Below are positions 48,140 through 64,000 of a DNA stretch of 64,000 nt, piece by piece. This DNA is from Diphasiastrum complanatum (lineage: Eukaryota; Streptophyta; Lycopodiopsida; Lycopodiales; Lycopodiaceae). The notes beneath the pieces are model-generated. The model saw only the letters and a program-made list of their open reading frames with translations. It was not told the origin of the DNA and searched no databases. The position numbers and the translations under genes are program-made. The stretch covers positions 4,904,431 through 4,968,430 of the forward strand of contig CM055113.1 in assembly GCA_029204225.1 (NCBI GenBank), written 5' to 3'. Position 1 is the first letter of the stretch, and each line of letters opens with the position of its first letter.

Positions 48140-48433
48140 CCCCCTAGTGGATGATGGGATTCGCTCCACCTGTACCTTAAGTCCTAAGTGAATGCAACAT
48201 ACAACTCTCCGTTCTTCTACGTTCTCAAAGTTTGCTTGTTCCCCTGATGTGGCAAAAAAAGTCGATAATGCTCTTGGTTATACTGCGTTCTCCAAGTGTG
48301 CTTCTTCCCTAATGTGGCAAGAGAAAATAGCGATTATGTAGCATTGATTGACCTCGTTCTTCAAACGAATTCACATCCCAGGTTGGCTATCAATGAAACT
48401 AACTCCTACCACAATAACAACAAACTTGGGGTC
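47918..48433 (-). repeat. Right arm of the long inverted repeat, copy B
   Basis: Copy of 16374-16889. The CT tract (48102-48137) is shorter than in A. Confidence 0.8.
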
Positions 48434-48569
48434 CCCGTGGCATATAACAGTCCTTTAGACATTTAGACTATACATTATATTATATTTAACACTTACTACT
48501 ATTAGTTTGTATGACATGTGAAGCAATTTTCATTTTTATGCACTGTATTATCTCCCACCCAGCTAAAAG

Positions 48570-48975
48570 TATTACATGTCCTTTGAAGTTTGTGGAGATG
48601 AAAGAAGTTCGCTTGTCGACAATGTGCCTCAGGGTATCCATATAAAATTTCTGAGGGCAGAAAGAAGTCTACACAGATGGGCACATGAGGATGTTGAAAG
48701 CATTGGATCAGCTGAGCAAACAGCTTCAAGTGATGCTGCTGGTGTGCAGCTGCATGTTCTAGAAGCAGCAGGACATTGGGTAATCCATTTTAGGGCTAAA
48801 TAGACTTGATAGATGCTTTCATTTTCCATAAAAATTGTTGTCAAAAGGAACTATTCATAAATTTCAAGGATCACATGTTTGAAATTAGAACTCCCATGTG
48901 CAAGTTCATGAAGATAACCCTGAAGGTCTTATCAAAATTTTGACGTCGTCTTTTTCAGAGCCTAGATTAAATTGA
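48570..48975 (+). pseudogene. Alpha/beta-hydrolase last two exons, copy B
   Basis: Identical by eye to 17040-17445, including the HVLEAAGHW end of exon 1, the GTAATC donor, and exon 2 (48904-48975) with the same broken TGCAA acceptor. The lesion is older than the duplication, so neither copy can have been a working gene since. Upstream exons are absent here too. Confidence 0.75.
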
Positions 48976-50439
48976 TTTTCCTTGACAGCTATACATAATT
49001 ATCTTGCAAAGCATTCCACAGCCAATTGTTAGAATTAGATCATTATTTCAGTTGTCATTTCCTTGGAACGATTATTGCACATTTTGACGCATAATTGTCC
49101 AGTAATAACTGGAAGAGGTTTCACCTTCTTTGACCATCATGAACTAAATTGTACCACACAGTTCAGTAATCTGGTCAATGTTGAAATTTATGTATGAAAT
49201 CTTTTGAAAAATAAAATATCGTGGTTGGATTAAGACTGTTTATTTAAAGAAAGGCTTTCTCTAGGTAAACTAAATTCCCTTTCACTAGAGAACTTCTGGT
49301 CTAGTACTCGGGCTATACTTGAGAGCCGTATTTGACTTTCTATGTCACACTTAAGTCAATCATAAGACTTTAGGTTCACTGTTGAGGATATGTGAAGTTT
49401 TTATGCTGCACATGTTATCTGGATGCTGGTACTATCTTCACTTTTCAAGGGCTATGTATAATTTCTTACGAGATGAAAATACTAAGTATAGATTTCCCAA
49501 ACCCGACTTGAATGAATAGTTACAAGAATGTCAGCACGGTTTCCAAATTCTTTCTTTCAGAACAGTATGTCTATGTCAAAACACATCTACTATCCCTGTC
49601 TCCACACAATCGATCAACTATAGTTTAAGCCCTTTGACATAGTGACACCTGCTTATTTAGAACCTTGTGGTTTTACAGTTTTAAGGGAGTTCTAAAAGTT
49701 TGTGCTGACAAGCTCATTATAATGCCCAGAATGAGAGGTTAATAAGAAGTGGCCTGTACGCCTATGAAGTCTCTAATGCATGTGTAAGGGGACCTCTGTC
49801 AAGTGCAAATGGGTGCAACAACTGACCATAATTTGGTGTAGGTTTGTAGCATGGAAAAATCACATTGGCAAGAGAGCGGCACATTTCATAGAGCTACAAA
49901 TCATGGTGGACATAATTCAAAAAATAAATATTTGTACAACTATTCCAATGGTTTTACAGACGAACACAATTTAAATATCAAGCAAAGAACTCGCCAAACA
50001 TTATGATCTTTAAGAAAGCATTCAAATTCATCAGAAAAGAGAGATCCTCTTGATACAATGGAAAACATGTATATATGTGTATAATCTATTTTAATTTCAA
50101 TTTTCATCCTCCAGGTTTAAGATGCATGGTATTGTCATGAAGGAACAATCTCCTTTCATATGGATCTGAAAATTGTATATTTTGCTTTCTCTATATATCC
50201 CAAATAAAGGGACATTGAAGATGATCTTTTTGTGGTATCTCCAAGGACATAACCGAGCTAGACCTTTCTTAACAAAAATAATCTTGAATGTACCTTTGGC
50301 ATAATTGTAGCCTCCTAAGCAAACAGACGATGCTCTAATTGTCATTATAGTTGTTGCGGCACATGGACTAAAACTCGTATGATATGTACAAATTTCATGA
50401 TTTACAAAAATTTTCAACTAGTGGGCAAGGGATGCGAAG

Positions 50440-51002
50440 GTTGCAAAATTTTGATCATGGATTTGGTTCTCGGAGTCGGAAGTCACGGATTCTTAGAAAA
50501 CAAAGCAGTCTGTAACGTCGATACTCTGTACGTCTTGGTGAATATTACTGTCGCTGAACACGATAACCACCAGGAAATAAAAAACTTAATATATGCATTT
50601 AACCTTAAGAGCAACGTAAACTTTGAGAGTATCATTGAAATTCCAGAACGTTATAAGCATCCCAGCCTCCATGTTTGGGTATTGGTGGATAATCCAAGCG
50701 ACCGGTGGGAGGAGATCACATACATGCCCTTGTGGATGTGCCTGGAATGTTGGTTGTGGACTACCGGCTTCAATGGCGAGACATTTCAAAAGTTGACAGT
50801 GCCGTCTTATCGTACCTATCCGCAAGGAACTTCAATCTACTTCATTAGCAGCTTGACCTCGAATGGATAAGATGTAGCGTTACTTGAACTGACAACTGAA
50901 GAAAAACGATGGCGCCTGCTGCCGGAAACCAATTGGAGCTTTGAATTCGGAATACCTGATTACGGCTTCTGCTTTGAACCCCGACTAGATTGCCTTCCAT
51001 AA
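50440..51002 (+). pseudogene. F-box/FBA pseudogene, copy B, 5' truncated
   Basis: Carboxyl half of the same F-box protein as at 19946-21018. It starts just before VLGVGSHGFLEN, a segment that A lost, then runs through DTLYVLVNITVAEHD, HPSLHVW, SDRWEEITY and GFCFEPRLDCLP to 51002. The 19 codons between the two HVW-like sites are deleted. A TAA at 50868-50870 replaces the Lys codon of SNGKDVALL. Everything upstream of about 50440 is missing, including the whole amino-terminal part of the FBA domain. The open frame at 50379 begins in unrelated sequence. Confidence 0.75.
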
Positions 51003-52561
51003 TTCTTAGCGTGTACAAACGATAGAGTGTTTCAAAATCACTTAAGGAGAGATGAACTGGCTAGAGTTTGCTGTTAGTAGGTAGTAGGTATATATGCTTT
51101 TGTTTGTGTGTGTGTGAGAGAGAGAATGAGAGAAAGAGTGTGTGTCTATGTGTGGATCATCAAAACACTCGAAGGAGTAGTTTTTCCCAAATGATGGACA
51201 TCATAATGTCACGGACTAGTAACTTTGGTCCTTTTCGAGTTCACATGTAGACTAGCTCAATGCATCAATGCTCTTGAAAAATCATTTTTTTAACCTACTA
51301 AAAAACTTACTACTTATGAAATTTGTAGGTTTCTTTCAAAACTCAAGCTAAAAAAACCTATTGGTCTTAGTTTAAACACTTAAATAACCTAACGTTTTTA
51401 GATTTTTTACTTATGAAAAATATAACCTTAAATTTCAAAAGTTGCCATGTGGTCTTAATTTCAGCCCGATACATAATAATTGAATTACCATAACATTTTA
51501 TCTTTAAAAAGAGTAATGTTGAATATTATATTACAACATAAACATTACAATTTTTCTCTTTAAGCAAGATAATACGAAATGATAATAATAATAATAATAA
51601 ACTGAAGCATTACTTCGCAAATCAATTGTTGAAGTGTACTATGTGCCCTTGAACGCTTCCTAGCATTCAACTGGAATACTTCAGCTTCCGAGCACTTATC
51701 ATGTTGTTGACGTATGTTTCCCAATGTTCAAAATGAATATCTGTACTTCTGAACACTTCCTACCTTTCACTCTTCAGTTGTCAAATTGGGTTAAAAAAAC
51801 AATTCACATTACTTCTTACTATATTTGTAAAAGTTTTGATTCACCATCAAATTACGAGTTTAGGTTAAATATGACAAAGGTAAAAATTGATTCTCTAAAA
51901 TTACCCTTAATGACCACTCAAAGACATCCAAACTTCTTTGTGTAAGAGACATGTGCTTTGATGAGTCACATCTCATAGGTCACATCCACTTTTATCTATC
52001 TCAATCAAAATGCAATCAAAATCAACTCTAAAAAAATACACAACAAAAGAGTGTAATAAAATACGATAACCATCAAAAAATCATTATGAAATACTTATAT
52101 AGAACAACGACTATTATGAATGTAATAAATATCAATCAAAACCCAATAAAAAAGAAACAACAACATGCAGATAAACAAAAATCATTATTATCTTTTTAGA
52201 AAAAAAAAATGAGCACAACATTTCAAATCATGCATGATAAGCACATGTGGAGCAAATGCTATATGATTTTTGGCAATCGAACAATATCTCGTTAAGCACA
52301 TGCAAGAAGACAACATACTAAAGAAAATAAAAAATAAAAAAACCCTTAAGCACATCAATATTTAACATCCAAAACCCATAAGAGTTTTGTTCCACATCAG
52401 TAACGCATCATTGGCCAACAATAATCTACAATAAATTTATTGATGAAGTACAGGTGAATATATATTTAAACCAGAACAAAATATGAACAAAACCTTCATC
52501 ATCAATGGTAATGCCATGATAGGTCAATGGACAAATTGGCACTGAATTATTGATCACAAGA
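51003..52561. other. AT-rich region downstream of the F-box pseudogene, copy B
   Basis: Copy of 21019-22583, no gene recognised. GT/GA run near 51110-51125 and an AAT run near 51583-51600. Confidence 0.5.
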
Positions 52562-53024
52562 CTTTGCTCAGATCTCTGTGGGCCAATGGAGGTGGCTGAA
52601 AAAACAAAAGCTCGCTACTTTCTTTCATTTATTGATAACAGAAGCAGGCGAGCAAGCATCTTCTTCTCACAAAATAAGAATCAAGCTTTTTAAAGCTTTT
52701 CAAAGTTTCAAAGCACAGGCCGGATGCAGAATCAAAACACTTCAGACTAATGGGGGAGGTGAATATGTCAACAAAGAGTTTGAGAACTTTTGTGACAAGA
52801 AAGGCATAATCAGATAATTCACCACAAGGTACACACCTCAGCAAAATGGCATAGCTGAGAAATAAATCGGACTTTGTGTGAGGCAACGAGAAGCTTGCTC
52901 ATTGGAGCACATTTGAGCAAGCACTTCTGGGAGGAAGCCATTGCTACAGTTGTATATTTACCAAATAGGTTGCCCACTGTAGCAGTTCTGGATTCTACAC
53001 CTTATGAAGTCTGGATTGGGAGGA
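52562..53024 (+). pseudogene. Copia-II integrase fragment, copy B
   Basis: Begins inside SDLCGPMEV because 673 bases were deleted, so the gag-pre-integrase and HHCC zinc region are gone. Keeps the LQTNGGGEYVNKEF segment (Asn in place of the catalytic Asp) and the TPYEVWIGRK end. Confidence 0.82.
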
Positions 53025-53357
53025 AGTATGTCCTCCTGCAATGATATTTTATCTTATTCGTCTGTGCTTGCATGTTTCAGCTTATTACTAGGAGTTGTCA
53101 TCATTCGCCTGCATTCCTACTTGCAACAGATTGAATTGCTCCAACTGCAACTCCAGATCTCACGAAAGCAAGCCGAAACGGCTCAAACAGAGTATTTGCG
53201 GGCGATGAGCGAGCATAGCTCAGCTAAACAAAAAGTTAGAGATGAGAAAGCTGCTCTAGCTGAGGTGAGATCTTTAACAGAGGTGATCATAGATTTGAGA
53301 CTAAAGTTGGAGCGTTTAGAACTTGACTCATACCAAAAAGGATGGACATATATTTGA
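53004..53357 (+). CDS. Membrane plus coiled-coil frame inside R1 (intact frame)
   Basis: The only R1 copy in which the frame stays open to a stop (117 codons; the first ten codons belong to Copia-II). After MSSCNDILSYSS comes one hydrophobic segment, VLACFSLLLGVVIIRLHSYL, then a coiled coil rich in Gln, Glu, Lys and Leu (LLQLQLQISRKQAETAQTEY, then KVRDEKAALAEV and LRLKLERLEL). The order membrane segment, RLH.Y, then coiled coil resembles the last membrane helix and tail of plant BAP31/BAP29 ER proteins. That is an inference from layout and a short motif only. It sits inside a Copia element, so expression as a protein is doubtful. Confidence 0.35.
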   Translation: MKSGLGGSMSSCNDILSYSSVLACFSLLLGVVIIRLHSYLQQIELLQLQLQISRKQAETAQTEYLRAMSEHSSAKQKVRDEKAALAEVRSLTEVIIDLRLKLERLELDSYQKGWTYI

Positions 53358-53947
53358 CTCTATTGCTATTGTATCCGTCTTTCTAGAGATCATAATCCTC
53401 CAAACATAGCCGATCGTGTGCGTCTCACCCACAACAACCTTTGCATGCAGCGACAGTGAAGACCTTGAAAATGGCAAGAAACAAAAAACGTGACGGCGAA
53501 ATAGAGAATACCCTGAAATGGCAAGAAACATGATGCCAAAAGAGGGAACTCGGACTGGAAGGCCATATCAAAGGAAAACCCACGTGTCAACCTCTACGTA
53601 ATCAAGCACCCTCAACCAGAATATATATAAATATCTAAAAAAGAAAAAAAGATAAAGCAATAGCTAATTTCTTTTTCAAATAGTCAATTTATTTATAATT
53701 GCCACATGTCCTAGTGAGAAAAATTTAAAATACAAATTGAAAATATTTATTTATGTCTTTAAAATGAAAACCACAACACAAGCAGGTCAATCTTTAACAT
53801 GAATGCTAGTCCTCCTTTCAAAGCAAGGCAGGGCCAAAGACCAGCACAAGAATCCATCTACATGTAGGAATGCACTAGAGAATCCATGCGCACATCACCA
53901 TAGGAATGCATAAGAGAATCCACGCGCCTATCACGGACAGAGCCACC
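53025..53947 (+). repeat. R1 dispersed repeat, copy B-3, inside Copia-II
   Basis: Same position within Copia-II as A-3, so the insertion predates the A/B duplication. Ends at GCCACC 53947 just before Copia sequence resumes. Confidence 0.8.
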
Positions 53948-54466
53948 GATAGGGAAAAGGAGGATCCATCTAAAAGAAAAGGTATATTTGTTGGTTCAGT
54001 GAGGTGAGCAAGTCTTACAAAGTTTTTATTCCTTCAACTAAGAAAGTGGTCATTGGGAGAGATGTCATTTTTGATGAGGGAAACTTTCCAAAAGTGCCTT
54101 CAATTGGTGTTTGGATCTTGGATCTAACATTCTTGATGTTGATGAGATTGATGATACTTTGGATGTTGATGTTGGAGATCCTACTTCAAATTAAGAGCTA
54201 AGGAGTACATCAAGGCAAAAACAACAACCTTTGAGACTCACTTATGATGAAAAAGGTAAGAAAGTTGTTGGTGGTACAAACTATGCTTTCCTAACCTCTT
54301 TTGATGAACCTACATGTGTAGGTGAAGCATCCAATGTGACTCTATTCTATATATCAATTATGAAAGGTACTATAAAACCATAGAAATGAGGTTTATACTT
54401 AGGATGGAGATCATTCCTAACAAAGTAGTGTGGCTAAATCTATGCTAAAACTAGTTGGAGAGGGAG
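53948..54466 (+). pseudogene. Copia-II integrase/RT linker, copy B
   Basis: Copy of 24656-25174 with the same KRKGIFVG and DEPTCV segments; stops remain. Confidence 0.72.
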
Positions 54467-55035
54467 TGTGAAAACCTATAGTTGTTTAATCTTGGCAATT
54501 TTGAGGCCAAATTTAGATCTAATGTTAGAGATATATTTTTTTATGTCAATAAAAGCCTAAATAGTGTTTGTACTAGTTTGACAAGCAGATAAGTGGATGA
54601 TGTCAATTTTGGACCCATTCTATTGGCTACTTTTCATACATTGCATCTAGACTAGAATTTCTAGGTCATTTGGTGAGATACCAAGAAATTACCATTTAGG
54701 GGAAGTTTAGGGCGAGTGGCCAAACGTCATTTGAGCAGCTATAAAGAGCAGTAGCAGCGTGGAGAACATATCATTGTATTTTCTTTTGGTGTGGAGAATT
54801 CATCTCTTATGATTCAAAAGTGATTTTTTCGGTACCCTAGTTATGAATTACTTCCGCAACTTGTAACCATGGGCGTCCTAGTAAGACTCGTTAGACATTT
54901 GGTGCTTCGGCTAAGTCCATTACTACAAAAGCAATGACAAATTGTATTCCGGCAAACTTGACAGGGATGTCTTCAACCATTCCATGAGCAACTTAATGGA
55001 AAAAGTCGCAGGCTTTATCCTTGTAAGGCCCCACT
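54467..55035. repeat. Copia-II LTR remnant and gypsy protease fragment, copy B
   Basis: Plus-strand LTR-like sequence to about 54785, then minus-strand protease sequence (about 54770-55035) with the LLGRPWLQ segment, as in A. More substitutions than in the first part of the unit. Confidence 0.6.
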
Positions 55036-55078
55036 TTGCACATAGCTAGAAAATTGCTTATGCTATATCGGTAGGGTG

Positions 55079-59851
<4,773 letters not shown>

Positions 59852-60032
59852 CAATCATAGAGATTTGGATAGCCACCAGATGTTGTTGGTATATCAGTAT
59901 AGATGGTATTGAATTAGCAGGTACTTGGACTGCTACAGGTTTTTTCTACTTTTGTGCTTTAATAACCACCATCAAGGGTGCACTTGGTTCAAAAAGAGCT
60001 GCTCGTCTTTGTTTAATTGTTATCAAATTCAC

Positions 60033-60960
60033 AGGAGCTGTGACCGGCGAGTGGCTCCGGAATCCAGGAACCAAGAACTGTCGCCTGATGCTCCTTGATG
60101 GCTGGTCATGAAGGCATCACGATCCGCTTCTTGAATAGGTTGTGGAGCTTTTGCAACTGCACTTGCCGCTTGATTTGACTGCCCCTTGCTGTTGTTCTTT
60201 GCTTGCAATATCCGACAGTCTTGAATTTCGTGGTTGTTAACAGCTTCTTCTTTGTCTGCGGATTCGATTGTTCTTTATGTTGTGCTGGTTTCTGGTCTGG
60301 CTTTGATTGCTTCGGGCCTTTCTTCTTCTTATGCTTAGTTGCGCTCTTGTTGATGTACAAGGCGTGAGAATCAGCTGAGGAACTTGAGGCTTCGTTCCTC
60401 CGCGTGTCTTCCTGCAACAACATAGTAATGATTCTCAAAATAATCAATTCTAGATGAGTCGTGATGATCATCACCCAGCTGTCATATGAGCTTGGCAAGC
60501 TTGTAAGCAGTTGCATCACTGCATCTTGATCGTCTATGATTAATTCGACGGCCATTTGTCTTAGCAAGTTCTTGAATTTATTAATGTGATTCTGCAGAGA
60601 ATCACCATTCGCCATCTTGAGGGAGTAGAATTTCTTACCGAGATATAGCTTGAAAGCTATATCTCGGACTTCGTATAGTGTGCCCAAGATGTCCCAGACT
60701 TCTTTCGATGTCTGAGCCTCGTATACATGATCGATCTGGGTATCCATGATGTTGAGGATGATCGGGATGAAAGCTTTTCCATCCTTCGGCTTCTATCAAA
60801 CGATTGTCACGTCGTCCGCTTCGGGTTTCCCTTCTGCACCTGTAACAACGTCGAACAATTCATTTGCCATTAGTACAGTTTTCATCTTAAATTTCCACAG
60901 ATGGTAATTTGCTCCATCAAGCTTGTCCAGGATGGGACTGGCATTCCCTTGGGAATCCAT
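60033..60960 (-). pseudogene. Copia-I gag, copy C
   Basis: Same order of segments as 30649-31592, start ATG at 60958-60960. A 19-base deletion near 60238 removes the knuckle's first half and shifts the frame, so the DSGA protease site is out of frame. It shares the in-frame stop after the amino-terminal region with B, with a second stop next to it. Confidence 0.85.
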
Positions 60961-61091
60961 GTGAAAGAATTAGTCTAAGTGATAGGAGAAACTATCAGTG
61001 ACTTAAGTATGAAAATCTGACACAGGAATAAATAATTACTCTATCGGCTAGTAGAGTCTTGTACTATAGAGGCTTATCAAGCTATGAAAAT

Positions 61092-61219
61092 AGCTCTAAT
61101 ACCATGTCGGGAGAGAGAGAGAAAGAGGGTGTTGTATCTAAGGAACGGAAATTAGCTCTAAAAGAAAGACGAACACGAACGAGAAATGAAACGCGAACGA
61201 AACAAAACACAAACGAGAA
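61092..61219 (-). repeat. Copia-I primer site and LTR remnant, copy C
   Basis: Primer site on the minus strand at 61092-61104, then about 115 bases of LTR end (61105-61219) before the jump to F-box sequence. The LTR terminus reads CCCGACA here instead of CCCAACA. Confidence 0.8.
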
Positions 61220-61224
61220 ACGAT

Positions 61225-61787
61225 TTTGCAAAATTTTGATCATGGATTTGGTTCTCGGAGTCGGAAGTCACGGATTCTTAGAAAACAAAGCAGTCTGTAA
61301 CGTCGATACTCTGTACGTCTTGGTGAATATTACTGTCGCTGAACACGATAACCACCAGGAAATAAAAAACTTAATATATGCATTTAACCTTAAGAGCAAC
61401 GTAAACTTTGAGAGTATCATTGAAATTCCAGAACGTTATAAGCATCCCAGCCTCCATGTTTGGGTATTGGTGGATAATCCAAGCGACCGGTGGGAGGAGA
61501 TCACATACATGCCCTTGTGGATGTGCCTGGAATGTTGGTTGTGGACTACCGGCTTCAATGGCGAGACATTTCAAAAGTTGACAGTGCCGTCTTATCGTAC
61601 CTATCCGCAAGGAACTTCAATCTACTTCATTAGCAGCTTGACCTCGAATGGATAAGATGTAGCGTTACTTGAACTGACAACTGAAGAAAAACGATGGCGC
61701 CTGCTGCCGGAAACCAATTGGAGCTTTGAATTCGGAATACCTGATTACGGCTTCTGCTTTGAACCCCGACTAGATTGCCTTCCATAA
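61225..61787 (+). pseudogene. F-box/FBA pseudogene, copy C
   Basis: Nearly identical to the B copy, with the same 19-codon deletion and the same premature TAA (61653-61655). The open frame 61059-61655 is a chance fusion of reverse-read LTR sequence with the F-box fragment. Confidence 0.75.
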
Positions 61788-63346
61788 TTCTTAGCGTGTA
61801 CAAACGATAGAGTGTTTCAAAATCACTTAAGGAGAGATGAACTGGCTAGAGTTTGCTGTTAGTAGGTAGTAGGTATATATGCTTTTGTTTGTGTGTGTGT
61901 GAGAGAGAGAAAGAGAGAAAGAGTGTGTGTCTATGTGTGGATCATCAAAACACTTGAAGGAGTAGTTTTTCCCAAATGATGGACATCATAATGTCACGGA
62001 CTAGTAACTTTGGTCCTTTTCGAGTTCACATGTAGACTAGCTCAATGCATCATTGCTCTTGAAAAATCATTTTTTTAACCTACTAAAAAACTTACTACTT
62101 ATGAAATTTGTAGGTTTCTTTCAAAACTCAAGCTAAAAAAACCTATTGGTCTTAGTTTAAACACTTAAATAACCTAACGTTTTTAGATTTTTTACTTATG
62201 AAAAATATAACCTTAAATTTCAAAAGTTGCCATGTGGTCTTAATTTCAGCCCGATACATAATAATTGAATTACCATAACATTTTATCTTTAAAAAGAGTA
62301 ATGTTGAATATTATATTACAACATAAACATTACAATTTTTCTCTTTAAGCAAGATAATACGAAATGATGATAATAATAATAATAAACTGAAGCATTACCT
62401 CGCAAATCAATTGTTGAAGTGTACTATGTGCCGTTGAACGCTTCCTAGCATTCAACTGGAATACTTCAGCTTCCGAGCACTTATCATGTTGTTGACGTAT
62501 GTTTCCCAATGTTCAAAATGAATATCTATACTTCTGAACACTTCCTACCTTTCACTCTTCAGTTGTCAAATTGGGTTAAAAAAACAATTCACATTACTTC
62601 TTACTATATTTGTAAAACTTTTGATTCACCATCAAATTACGAGTTTAGGTTAAATATCACAAAGGTAAAAATTGATTCTCTAAAATTACCCTTAATGACC
62701 ACTCAAAGACATCCAAACTTCTTTGTGTAAGAGACATGTGCTTTGATGAGTCACATCTCATAGGTCACATCCACTTTTATCTTTCTCAATCAAAATGCAA
62801 TCAAAATCAACTCTAAAAAAATACACAACAAAAGAGTGTAATAAAATACGATAACCATCAAAAAATCATTATGAAATACTTATATAGAACGACGACTATT
62901 ATGAATGTAATAAATATCAATCAAAACCCAATAAAAAAGAAACAACAACGTGCAGATAAACAAAAATCATTATTATCTTTTTAGAAAAAAAAAATGAGCA
63001 CAACATTTCAAATCATGCATGATAAGCACATGTGGAGCAAATGCTATATGATTTTTGGCAATCGAACAATATCTCGTTAAGCACATGCAAGAAGACAACA
63101 TACTAAAGAAAATAAAAAATAAAAAAACCCTTAAGCATATCAATATTTAACATCCAAAACCCATAAGAGTTTTGTTCCACATCAGTAACGCATCATTGGC
63201 CAACAATAATCTACAATAAATTTATTGATGAAGTACAGGTGAATATATATTTAAACCAGAACAAAATATGAACAAAACCTTCATCATCAATGGTAATGCC
63301 ATGATAGGTCAATGGACAAATTGGCACTGAATTATTGATCACAAGA
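61788..63346. other. AT-rich region downstream of the F-box pseudogene, copy C
   Basis: Copy of 51003-52561 at offset 10785. No gene recognised. Confidence 0.5.
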
Positions 63347-63809
63347 CTTTGCTCAGATCTCTGTGGGCCAATGGAGGTGGCTGAAAAAACAAAAGCTCGC
63401 TACTTTATTTCATTTATTGATAACAGAAGCAAGCGAGCAAGCATCTTCTTCTCACAAAATAAGAATCAAGCTTTTTAAAGCTTTTCAAAGTTTCAAAGCA
63501 CAGGCCGGATGCAGAATCAAAACACTTCAGACTAATGGGGGAGGTGAATATGTCAACAAAGAGTTTGAGAACTTTTGTGACAAGAAAGGCATAATCAGAT
63601 AATTCACCACAAGGTACACACCTCAGCAAAATGGCATAGCTGAGAAAAAAATCGGACTCTGTGTGAGGCAACGAGAAGCTTGCTCATTGGAGCACATTTG
63701 AACAAGTACTTCTGGGAGGAAGCCATTGCTACAGTTGTATATTTACCAAATAGGTTGCCCACTGTAGCAGTTCTGGATTCTACACCTTATGAAGTCTGGA
63801 TTGGGAGGA
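63347..63809 (+). pseudogene. Copia-II integrase fragment, copy C
   Basis: Same truncation as B (the 673-base deletion is shared) and the same Asn at the catalytic Asp position. Confidence 0.8.
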
Positions 63810-64000
63810 AGTATGTCCTCCTGCAATGATATTTTATCTTATTCGTCTGTGCTTGCATGTTTCAGCTTATTACTGGGAGTTGTCATCATTCGCCTGCATT
63901 CCTACTTGCAACAGATTGAATTGACTGCAACTCCAGATCTCACGAAAGCAAGCCGAAACGGCTCAAACAGAGTATTTGCGGGCGATGAGCGAGCATAGCT
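63810..64000 (+). repeat. R1 dispersed repeat, copy C-3, cut by the window end
   Basis: Same insertion in Copia-II as in A and B. A five-base loss near 63925 breaks the membrane/coiled-coil frame that is open in B. Confidence 0.78.

Larger units (their letters stand above)
60056..64000. repeat. Tandem duplication unit C (partial, runs off the window)
   Basis: Third copy start. 60056-61219 matches the Copia-I gag, primer site and LTR end of B (30669-31860). At about 61220 it jumps to sequence matching B from about 50440 onward. Four landmarks (50586, 51724, 52578, 53004 in B) all recur exactly 10785 bases later, so 50436-61220 behaves as its own tandem unit. The gag part of C is more diverged from B (about 18 substitutions in 540 bases by hand count) than the part after 61220. 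Confidence 0.9.

Noticed and set aside
61059-61655. A 198-codon open frame that looks like a fusion protein
   Set aside because: The first part is LTR sequence read backwards and the second is a truncated F-box fragment; it arises from the duplication breakpoint.

Overview
This looks like repeat-rich nuclear DNA of a land plant, probably a seed plant with a large genome. It is AT-rich, carries long (GA)n, (CT)n and (AT)n microsatellites, and is built almost wholly from decayed Copia and Ty3/gypsy (Athila/Tat-like) LTR retrotransposon pieces. A few broken plant genes lie between them: an F-box/FBA protein and the last exons of an alpha/beta-hydrolase. There is no operon structure, no tRNA or rRNA gene, no CRISPR array and no intact gene. 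A gymnosperm is my guess; nothing here proves the clade.

The dominant structure is nested tandem duplication. Unit A (1-30668) is repeated as unit B (30669-60055), and a third unit C starts at 60056. Each unit begins with the same minus-strand Copia gag. Divergence is uneven. The first part (A 1-18912 against B 30669-50430) is nearly identical, often one mismatch in several hundred bases. The second part (A 20440-30668 against B 50440-60055) differs by roughly 3-5 per 100 bases. C joins a Copia LTR remnant straight to the F-box region at about 61220, and from there is almost identical to B at a constant offset of 10785. The simplest reading is a recent tandem duplication of about 10.8 kb (about 50436-61220) laid over a roughly 31-kb duplication.

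Layout of a unit (A coordinates). 1-1425: Copia-I gag and LTR, minus strand. 1896-4100: Athila/Tat-like gag, tRNA-Asp primer site and LTR-like leader, minus, with two hairpins sharing one loop. 4172-5407: Copia LTR on the plus strand joined directly to RNase H. 7118-8099, 9438-10108 and 23709-24655: three copies of a dispersed repeat, R1, carrying a membrane-plus-coiled-coil gene fragment. 8813-9300 and 16374-16889: inverted arms about 0.5 kb long. 10109-10976: gypsy integrase fragment, then an LTR with a tRNA-Met-type primer site. 17040-17445: alpha/beta-hydrolase exons. 19946-21018: F-box pseudogene. 22584-25495: Copia-II, split by R1. 25480-25745: gypsy protease fragment, minus. 25785-30486: gag-only Athila/Tat-like element.

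No set of genes works together here. The interest is in how the locus was built and decayed (shared derived lesions that order the duplications, slippage deletions, a lost splice acceptor) and in possible RNA and protein signatures inside the elements (twin identical-loop hairpins, repeated CX2CX3HX4C zinc knuckles, a tandem-repeat leader).
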